Assembly (NCBI GenBank): GCA_963691705.1
Contig: OY829538.1
Span: 49,813,151 to 49,877,150 of the forward strand
From: Viola odorata
Lineage: Eukaryota > Streptophyta > Magnoliopsida > Malpighiales > Violaceae
Direction of reading: 5' to 3'
Length of the DNA: 64,000 nucleotides
Position 1 is the stretch's first letter, and the number at the start of each line of letters is the position of its first letter. The position numbers and the translations under genes were made by a program. The notes beneath the pieces were generated by a model, which was not told the origin of the DNA, searched no databases, and was given only the letters and a program-made list of their open reading frames with translations. This document shows positions 56,506-64,000 of the stretch, piece by piece.

Positions 56506-57089
56506 AACGAGGTTTGGCTGGTGAACCGGAGATATCACGAGTTATCGCCCATAAAGATGACATCTTTGGGCAAAACCATGAGGCTTTCCCAATCACTAAC
56601 TTCAAAACGGGTGGAATGCAGCCTTAGCAGTAGTCTGTCCACATCGAAGACATCTACAGTGACGAACATGTTTTGAGTGTAGCTAGAGTGTATATGGCGA
56701 GCAAGTACAAACACTTGACCTGGAAGATTACCTCTGCTAGTAGTGGACACATGGAAGACAGTGCTTGACCAGTTGTCTTCGTTTGGCTCGTCAGCCTCCG
56801 CCGCGATGAAATCACCGGACTCGTTTTCCTTCATCCTGTACTTGTGGTTGCGGATGCTTTTGATGTGAAAGTGGTTGCCGTCGTCTACGTGATGGGTTGA
56901 TGCGACGAATTCGAACTTCGTAGCTAATATCCCAACGTCATCTGCTCTTCCCCACAGGTGAATAAACGTTCGCCCTCCCTCTGTTGTGGCCTTCAAGGAT
57001 GATGGATATTGCAGTATGGTGATATGGGCAAATCGTAGGGGAGAAACCATCTTTCTTACTATAAGTATCGTCGTTGTCCTTGGAAACAA
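56506..57089 (-). pseudogene. Amaranthin-like agglutinin-domain fragment
   Basis: The reverse strand encodes GNHFHIKSIRNHKYRMKENE, then AAEADEPNEDNWSSTVFHV, a beta-rich stretch, FEVSDWESLMVLPKDVIFMG and DNS. These match the agglutinin beta-trefoil domain of amaranthin (HIKSxxxxKYxxxW, ANEPDxxxxNWxxTLF, VIDWxSxxxFPKxxVxFKGxN). The N-terminus is missing or degenerate, and a TGA near 56535 falls where Arg or Lys is expected. The domain passes directly into copia sequence at about 56505. This is a remnant of a carbohydrate-binding lectin gene. Mariner sequence follows close on its other side. Confidence 0.65.
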
Positions 57090-57198
57090 ACCATGTGCAC
57101 CTAATAATTTCTAGCAACATCAGTTCACTCTTGCACTTTCTAATGTTTGTAGGCACAACGCTTGGAGGCAATACAGTTGTTGTTGGCAAAGAGTTAGG

Positions 57199-57761
57199 AT
57201 GTGGGTGTTGCAAAGAGGAGTAACGAAAGATGTCGCTTCCCAATTCGGCGTTGGTATTCGAACGATTCAAAGGATTTGGAAACGAGCTAGAGATTTAAGA
57301 AACAACTGTCCAGACAAATTAAGAGTACAAAATTACGGACGGAAACAAATCGAAGTTGATTTAGAACGTATACAAAGCATTCCTTTGAAGCAAAGGACAA
57401 CACTATGATCACTTGCTTTCGTCCTTGGTGTTTCGAAATCATTTATGCACACCAAGTTGAGAGAAGGCGTTATCAAGCGACATACGAATGCCATCAAACC
57501 CACGTTGACTGTAGACAACCACATAGCTAGAATGAACCACTGTCTTGCCAGCTTGGATCCTACGTCGTTGCCTCTTGAACCAATATTCAAGCGGATGCAT
57601 AATATTGTGCTCATTGACGAAAAGTGGTTCTATCTCATGAAGAAGTGTTAGACATATTACATGTTACACGATGAAAATGATCCTGTAAGAACTATTAAAT
57701 CCTCCCATTTCATACCTAAAGTTATGTTCTTAGTTGCTGTTGCGAGGCCAAGGTTTGACTC
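57199..57761 (+). pseudogene. Mariner-like transposase, N-terminal part
   Basis: The helix-turn-helix reads GVTKDVASQFGVGIRTIQRI and WKRARD. After stops at 57406-57408 and 57649-57651 the same frame continues with LTVDNHIARMNHCLASLDPT and the first catalytic Asp in VLIDEKWFYLMKK. The frame runs into RPRFDS at 57757, where the solo LTR is inserted. Plant mariner transposases have a D,D39D triad; this half holds the first D. Confidence 0.8.
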
Positions 57762-59139
57762 TGATTGAGTGCTAATATGCTGAATTTATCACCATCTTTT
57801 CCTGCTATTTTGGATGGTGATTCTACTGATTGTGTGCGCTTTTGGCTCCTTTTTGCAGAGAGTAGGCTACAAAGCCTAAATATTAAAAAGGTGCTGAAAT
57901 GATGGAAGAAAATGAAAGAAAACAGCAGCTGCTCCCTCTTGATTTTGTGATGTTCGTGCTGAGAAATTGTAACAAGCCAATTAATTAAACCAGCAACAAA
58001 AGAAATTAAAAGCCAATGAGCTTGGGCCCATGATGAGAAGAGAGACGCAAGCTGGATTGTGAAGGAAATTGAGTTTTGCAAATTAGTTGAAACATATTTA
58101 AGACTTTTTATTTTAATAATTAGTTGAATCCTATTTTGTAGGATTTTAGTTGGACTAGGATTGTTTTAAACCTAGCTGGATAGAAAAGGTTGCTCCTTCT
58201 CTTCCAAAAACATAACATTCGGCTACTGGTTCTAATATATTAAAGATTATTCTTTTCTTCTTCATTCCTTGATTTAATTAATTCATGCATAATAATGGTT
58301 TGAATTAATTATGTCTTGTTCTAGCTAATTCATCTATTCTTGGTAAAGGCTCTAGGGTCATGATTCGTTTGTTGTGAGATCAAATTAAGCTTCATAAAAT
58401 CCAAGTTTGTATTTCTATTCTTTTTATTTAAATGTCAATTTGTTCTTATTCGACCTAAGTTTGATCACCTTAGACTTTAATTCGAACAATTATAGCTTTT
58501 CTTAGAAATATTGGATTCTACATCGTTGATAGGAATCTGTAGGTAACTAATTAGAAAAGGGTAGAATCTGATTTATAGGAGTAGAAGAAATTCTCTTCTA
58601 GATCGGGAAAGGTCTCTCCCCGTGTTTTGATACCCTTCAGTTAAACTTTATTAGGAGTACCGCCTTAAAGTTATTGAACGGTTAGGGATCCTAGTAGGAG
58701 TACCGCCTTAAAGTTATTGAACGGTTAGGGATCCTAGTAGGAGTACCGCCTTAGGAATCTTGAGTAGGAGGAGAGCAGGAGGCTCAGAGTACCGTTGGTC
58801 TCTATAGCCTTTCTATTAAATTTAGTTTTGAAAACACTTGCATCAATGATCGACATGTATGAATCGTGACCTGAAACGAGTCTTTACCGGGAATCTGTCA
58901 TCATCTGAGTTAATCCAATCATCACTTGTTTACTGTTATTATTTTCTACATTTATTAAATTAATTGCACACAAAATCCCACTAATTGGTGTTTACCACTG
59001 TTACAATTTTGGTCATTTAATAGGAATTAGTTTAGTCGTGAAATCTTTGTGGTTCGATCCTGTTACCACTTGCTACAGTTTTAGTTAATTGTGCACGGTG
59101 AATTGTATGATTTATTTTTGTTGGTTTCGGCACCCATCA
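57762..59139. mobile_element. Solo LTR (1378 bp) inserted in the mariner transposase
   Basis: It runs TGATTGAGTGCTAATATGCT to GGCACCCATCA and is flanked by GACTC on both sides (57757-57761 and 59140-59144). Removing it and one GACTC restores the mariner frame. It has a 43-bp tandem repeat and a GTGGTTCGATCCTGTTACC word near its right end, shared with the Athila-type LTRs here, which suggests the same family in forward orientation. Confidence 0.85.
58652..58750. repeat. 43-bp tandem repeat in the solo LTR
   Basis: TAGGAGTACCGCCTTAAAGT begins units at 58652 and 58695, with a partial third unit at 58738. Confidence 0.9.
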
Positions 59140-59144
59140 GACTC

Positions 59145-59787
59145 ATACGGTGTATGCACGTTTGATGGAAAGGTTGGGGTTTTCCCTTTAGTTTAATCTG
59201 TTGCTGCATTAAGGTTGAGCCAGAACAGGCCTCGCGGGACACTAGAGATCAATCCAATTGCTAATATAACGAGGGTTATAATTAGAGAATTTATGATCTC
59301 TAAAGTGTTGCCTGCAATTGCATCGAAATGGCCAAGAGATAGTATTAAAGATGTCATTTACATTCAACAGGACAATGCCAGAAGTCATATTCATACTGAC
59401 GATGTTGAATTTCTAAATGCAATGCATGCTAGTGGATTGATTGTTTCACTTGTGTGTCAACCCCTTAATTCTCCCGATCTAAACGTCTCGGATCTTGGCT
59501 TCTTCAGAGCAATACAGTCACTGTAGAGCAAGGAGTGTGCAAAATCCATTGCGGAATTGATTGGAGTAGTTGAGTAAGCATTTCAGGATTTTCCTATGAA
59601 GCAGTGTAACAAGGTGTTCTTGACATTACAATCCTGTATGATTGAAATTCTCAAGTGTCATGGATCCAATACTTATAAGATTCCGCACATGAATGAGGAT
59701 CGAATGGAGAGACATGGGGCTTTACCATCATCGTTAAGTTATTCTCCAAATATTGTCACAGATGCAATCATGCATCTATCCAGTTAA
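59145..59787 (+). pseudogene. Mariner-like transposase, C-terminal part
   Basis: It continues with a GVCTFDGKVGVFPF-type segment and RPRGTLEINP. The second catalytic Asp is in VIYIQQDNARSHIH and the third in NSPDLNVSDLGFFRAIQSL, the D,D39D arrangement of plant mariners. Stops near 59192, 59217 and 59524 interrupt it. The last part has QCNKVFLTLQSCMIEILKCH and GSNTYKIPHM, the usual C-terminus. Confidence 0.8.
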
Positions 59788-61621
59788 AGTTTTAGGAAAC
59801 CACTTAGATGCAACATTGGTTGTGTAATGTAACAATTTTGTTGTTCTGATCATATTGTAAATATTGTAATGTAGATTAGAGTAGATTGTACTATGGATAA
59901 ACATGCAATCCTTTGAAATTAAGATTTTGTGGTTGGATGATAATTTAGGAGAATTATTAAGTTTTCTAGTTAATCTTAGTTATGTGTGGCGAAGATTTGT
60001 TATTTGTTGCTAATTAATGCTTGTTTGGTCATAATTTGACAAATGCATGAGCTGTTTGATTTTTCTATTTCTTGGCAATTGACAACAATAAAGCCATGCC
60101 CAAGATTTGATGAAGCATTTCTGTCTATAAATCAGCCAAAAGGAGGGCCTACTGTTCACACCCAAATCATATTCATTATAATCAAAATTAGCAATCAACA
60201 CAACATTTCTAAAGATAGGGAACATTACAACTGAAATTAAAATACAACACATGTAATCGGTAAGAAAGACTTCCTTTTTATTGAACCAAAATGTCATTTG
60301 ACAATTGTGTAACTACAAACTGTGACGGAGAAAGAGAGGGATGCAGAAATCATCCTCCGCACCCGTGATGCTATTCTTTCATTGGCTAAAATCATATCCA
60401 GGTTGGAGATAGAGAGGGATTCTATCAACATTGCAATGAATGCAGTCAATGAAACAAAGACCTATGCTAACAAGTTTGCCAACAAAATCTCAGGGATCCC
60501 CGAAATAAACTAAAATCAGGGATATGTAGTGGATTTATGTTTTATGTTTTTACGTTCTGTGTTGCCTATGTTAATGTTCTGCTTTTCTATGTTCAATAAA
60601 AGTGTGTGTTATGTTAGTATTTTGACCTCACCAACAACAACAAATGACTGAAACGTAAGAAATGGAATGACAAAACAGATATGCCTGGCAAAGCAATGAC
60701 AATTCAAAGGATTTGCAAAACAGACCCTAAACTCACCCTAATCTTTTGCCTAAACTGGAATTTCTAACTTTACATTTACAAAATATAGTTAAAAAATGCT
60801 TTTGACAATACATAAACTCAGTTTCCATTCCATAATTTCGTTGGTTTCAACCATAATATTCAAATCGTACCTAAACCCTAAACCTATGGTTCAATCGGCC
60901 AAGAGATGCAGGAAAATTCACAAAAACAGGAAAATCAAATTGTGCCTAAACCCTAAACCTAGGGTTCTAAAGGCCAAGAGATGTAGGACAATCAGAAGAA
61001 TAGCACAATCACATCGTAGCAAAACCCTAAACCTAGTTCAATCGACCAAGAGATTGAAGACAATCATAAAACCATGACAATGAAATTGTAATGAAGTTGT
61101 AAATCGCTAAAACTTACCCGAATTTGGTTCGCAAACTCCCCCATTTTCCTTCTCCAAAATCTTAGCCGATTGAACCCTAACTTCTCTTCGCAAACGTCTC
61201 CCTTCCTTGTAAATGACCAAAATATCTCCAATCAGACAAAATTGGTTTCAAAAAACCCCCCATTTCCTACATATGCTCCTCGTGGTGGTGTTATTTTTAT
61301 TTGGGGAAAACTAAGATGTTTAAGGTCGATGATAATTTTGGAGAAGGAGGCTGCGAAGAGTTGTGGAGAGAAGGAGACATAGAAACTGTGTTGTGTCTGA
61401 ATCCTGATCCCTTGTTCCCCCACGAATTGAATGTTACAATTTAACCTCTCGGCAATTACAAAATTGCCCATGTGTGACGCGGTTCTTTTTGTTGCAACGG
61501 ATAAGTAAGTGGAGGACGTTTAAGTAATTTCACCATCTAAGTTGACACAGAAGCCAAAGGCGTTAGTTAAAGAAGGACAAGGTTTTTAACCTTAAACGTC
61601 CATTAAACATGGACAAAGGGA
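59788..61621. other. 3' part of the mariner relic
   Basis: Long AT-rich sequence without a recognisable gene. It contains a short 63-codon frame at 60322-60513 with no known domain and 75-bp repeats carrying telomere-like CCCTAAACCTA words. Confidence 0.4.
60871..61075. repeat. 75-bp tandem repeats with telomere-like words, three copies
   Basis: CTAAACCCTAAACCTATGGT starts at 60871, a near copy at 60946 and a third at about 61020. Each is followed by a GGCCAAGAGAT-type stretch. Confidence 0.8.
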
Positions 61622-61623
61622 GT

Positions 61624-62890
61624 AGTAAATAGAGGTTCGATCTACAGTCCAAGAAATCTCGTTTGCAACTGATAGAAATTCGAACGAAAAAATTGTAAAA
61701 TATAAACAAAAATAAAATGACACGAAATAAAATAAATAGCAAATAAATAGAAATAATAATAAAAATAAAAATAGGATCAAGATTAACTGATAGCGAAACG
61801 AATGATAAAAATGCGGGTATGCTATAACAAAAAATAACCGTGTTAAAAAATCGGGTATTAATATTTACCAAAAAATGTACGGACCCTCAGCATGATTTAT
61901 AAATGCAGAGGTCATTTTACACAGTATTCAACTAGTGTAGTCAATAAACCTGCTGACATGGAAGCTACATGATACAAGCCAAGGCTAAGCACGATTTCGG
62001 TTACAAGGAAAAATGTGCAAGGCTTGATAACATGCCTCGCCACAGAAATAGAGTTGGAGAATCCTAAACCTTAAAGAAGAATCGCCCATCAAAATGCTAC
62101 TTTAGACCGCGACCTCACCAAGGGAACATGACTCGGCATCGGCCAAAGACCAAGGCACAAGCACGAACAAGGCAACGAGTAGACGGTTCGGCCAACCCTA
62201 GAGTGGCTGATAAAGAATGCCAACCAAAGGGACGTACACTTCGAGTTCAATAGATAAGGAGGGATCTGCCTGCACCCACTTGTGCAAGCCAGGTCCAAAG
62301 TCGGGCCTCGCTCCAAACTTGTACAAGTGTGCGAGCAATATGCACACACACCCGCACGCGCCATAGCTGGTCGGGACCATCAAGCGATAGGCAGCCGCCT
62401 CACCAAGGGATGAAAGCATCAAGAATATTCTCTTCATTTATGTTTTACCCTTTTATGGGTGCTTCTATGTTACTTGTTTTTTAGTTTTTTAGTGACTATA
62501 TATCGTTTGTTTTTTTTTATTTTTTGTTTATGAAAAATCTAACTGATTAGTATTTATGACGTATGTTATGTGTTTAATTCTTGATGTTGCAATAATAATA
62601 TAAACAATTTCAAATCATATTTATATACAAAAATATCTAATAAAATTATAAAATATAGGCCCGTTCAATCCCAATTCTAAATTTTAGTTTTTATTTCCTT
62701 AAGGTGCGCTCGTAATTGGTACCCTTTTTACTTTCTTGTTTTTTTCCCCTAATAAACTCTAAGGGCCCGTTTACCGTGGAGAAATCTCAGGTAGAAAAAG
62801 TGCTGGTTTTTAGAAATTAGAACTTTTTCATTTCAATCCGCAAAATGAAATACGTGTTTACTTCGCCAAATTTTTGAAAAATGAAAACGT
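61624..62890. other. Intergenic region, no gene recognised
   Basis: AT-rich except for 62040-62410, which is GC-balanced with reverse-strand open frames that match no family I know. GGGCCCGTTTACCG at about 62763 resembles the end of some hAT or PIF MITEs but has no partner found. Confidence 0.35.
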
Positions 62891-62894
62891 GTTT

Positions 62895-62978
62895 GGGCGT
62901 CATGACGCTTGGGCCTGGGCATCATGATGATTTAGCCTGGGTGTCATGACGCTTGAGCCTGGACCTCATGACGCTAAG
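62895..62978. repeat. 22-bp tandem repeats, four copies
   Basis: Units of the GGGTGTCATGACGCTTGAGC type begin at 62895, 62917, 62939 and 62961. A related word lies at about 63010. Confidence 0.8.
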
Positions 62979-62999
62979 ATGTTTCCGCAACAGCCCATC

Positions 63000-64000
63000 A
63001 TTTCAGTTTGGGGGGTCATGCTGCTTGAGCCTGGGTGATTACATTGCATTTCATTATGTTTTTGCTGTCCATTTATTTGTTATTTGGGCAGTAAAACTAC
63101 TGATTTCCCTTTAATTTTCCATACTTTTGCAGTTCTGATCTGGAGGCATTTTATTGGAAGATTCTGATCTGGGAGCGCTTAAGCTGATTTCTAGAATCTT
63201 GGCCTAGAGCTTGGCCAAGACTCCTTTGCGCACTAGAGTATCGCCCACCAGATCGTCTTGGCCAAGCTTGCGGCCAAGACTCATTCGCGAAAGAGGAATT
63301 TTGAGTAGTAGCGTTGGCAACCGTTTGGGCCGCCTTTCACTTGGGCCTTGCAAGTTGGCAGTTGTCCAGAGACAGAGAAGGATCAAGAAGATATTTATTT
63401 AAGAATCCTATCAAAGATCTCCTTCCAACTTTGTATATTTTAAATTCCTATTTTTATTCAAAACAAATCAGGATAATTTATTTGGAGAGATTATTTAGGA
63501 GATTATTTAGGAGATTGAGTTGGAGAAGGACAGAGGAGTTTTAGCTTACTTATAGCTGAACTTGTCCTCCTCTTCTCCTAACCTCTCTCTTCCGCCACTT
63601 TATACTATTGCTCCGGATTTAATTCTTTGAATCTCGGATTTAATTTTTATGCAATCAAAGTATTTTTATTTTCTATCCATGAGTATGAGTAGCTAAACAC
63701 CTATTCTTGGTAAGGGTTGATGAGCTTCGTTCTTATGTATTCGTGAGATCAAACCGTTCTTAATATTCTCGTTCGATTCGTATTCGCTTATTTCTTAAGC
63801 TTAATAAATCGCTTACTCACTAGAGACAAAAGTTGGCCATTCTTGTACCCTAGTAGAGAAGAGTTGCAACCAGCCTAGAAGGAAAGGGAGCACCCGTCGG
63901 CTAGGCAAAGTAGGTGACTAGTCTCGCGCCAGACTAGAAGAAATAAGTGATCTAGGTCAAGACCAGATTGACAACCTAGGGTTTCCACAGGGAGACAACT
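63000..64000 (+). repeat. Athila-type LTR fragment, running off the window
   Basis: It shares with the other LTRs here the layout ATGAGTAGCTAAACACC...CTTGGTAAGG followed by GTGAGATCAAACC (about 63678-63760; compare TTCTTGGTAAAGG and GTGAGATCAAATT at about 58337-58390). CTTGGCCAAG palindromes occur at 63209 and 63269. The start is not defined. Confidence 0.45.

Larger units (their letters stand above)
57140..61621 (+). mobile_element. Mariner-like element relic, split by a solo LTR
   Basis: A plant mariner transposase lies in two parts (57199-57761 and 59145-59787) around a 1378-bp solo LTR. A CATGGACAAAGGGAGTA end at about 61607-61623 resembles the GGACGGAGGGAGTA terminus of mariner and Stowaway. 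The left terminus is not found; the element seems cut off at about 57140, next to the lectin fragment. Confidence 0.6.

Noticed and set aside
60322..60513. 63-codon forward frame (MTEKERDAEIIL...)
   Set aside because: Helical and plausible looking, but short, without homology I can recognise and without promoter evidence; left as part of the mariner tail.
62089..62437. Overlapping reverse frames of 79-91 codons
   Set aside because: Cys-rich translations without a recognisable family; both frames overlap and no splice or start context supports them.
1..64000. CRISPR arrays, bacterial operons, tRNA or rRNA genes
   Set aside because: None seen. The spaced repeats are tandem minisatellites or LTR parts, and the TGG-type tRNA-like words are retroelement primer sites.

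Overview
The window is nuclear DNA of a flowering plant, most likely a eudicot. Almost everything recognisable is plant LTR retrotransposon sequence (Tat/Ogre-like and Athila-like Ty3/gypsy families), plus plant-type PIF/Harbinger and mariner DNA transposons and a Stowaway-like MITE. The only host genes recognised are a HESO1-type nucleotidyltransferase, a terpene synthase fragment and an amaranthin-like lectin fragment. All three carry lesions or are truncated. The species cannot be named from the sequence.

Layout, left to right. 1-545: tail and LTR of a Tat-like element. 546-9988: decayed Ogre/Tat-type element (pol to about 3940, long 3' region, 3.1 kb LTR at 6848-9988). 10172-11577: Athila-type solo LTR. 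11812-13337: reverse-strand Athila-type LTR. 13366-18946: complete-ended but pol-less reverse-strand Athila element with two 987-bp LTRs. 18947-19540: two exons of a reverse-strand terpene synthase. One of these exons is split by an 18.7 kb reverse-strand Tat element (19541-38253) with target-site duplication GTGTC; the exon resumes at 38259. Inside the Tat element's 140-bp tandem repeats sits a forward-strand non-autonomous Athila element (24790-31249, duplication CGTAT).

38300-43990 is AT-rich and mostly empty apart from a foldback-like element and a 155-bp duplication. 44092-49850 holds the reverse-strand HESO1 homologue. 50030-54280 is a PIF/Harbinger element with divergent transposase and Myb-like genes, both broken. 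54486-54744 is a Stowaway-like MITE. 56400-57089 joins a copia RNase H tail to an amaranthin-like fragment. 57140-61621 is a mariner relic split by a solo LTR (57762-59139, duplication GACTC). The window ends in another Athila-type LTR fragment.

The most interesting material is in the two nested elements. The Tat element carries a three-gene cassette antisense to gag-pol. Its second and third genes look like diverged paralogues, and at least these two have their own TATA box. The Athila LTR carries nine uninterrupted alternating TTC/GAA units, a textbook heat-shock element array, with more GAATATTC boxes around it. All positions, motifs and splice sites were read by eye; no database search was possible.
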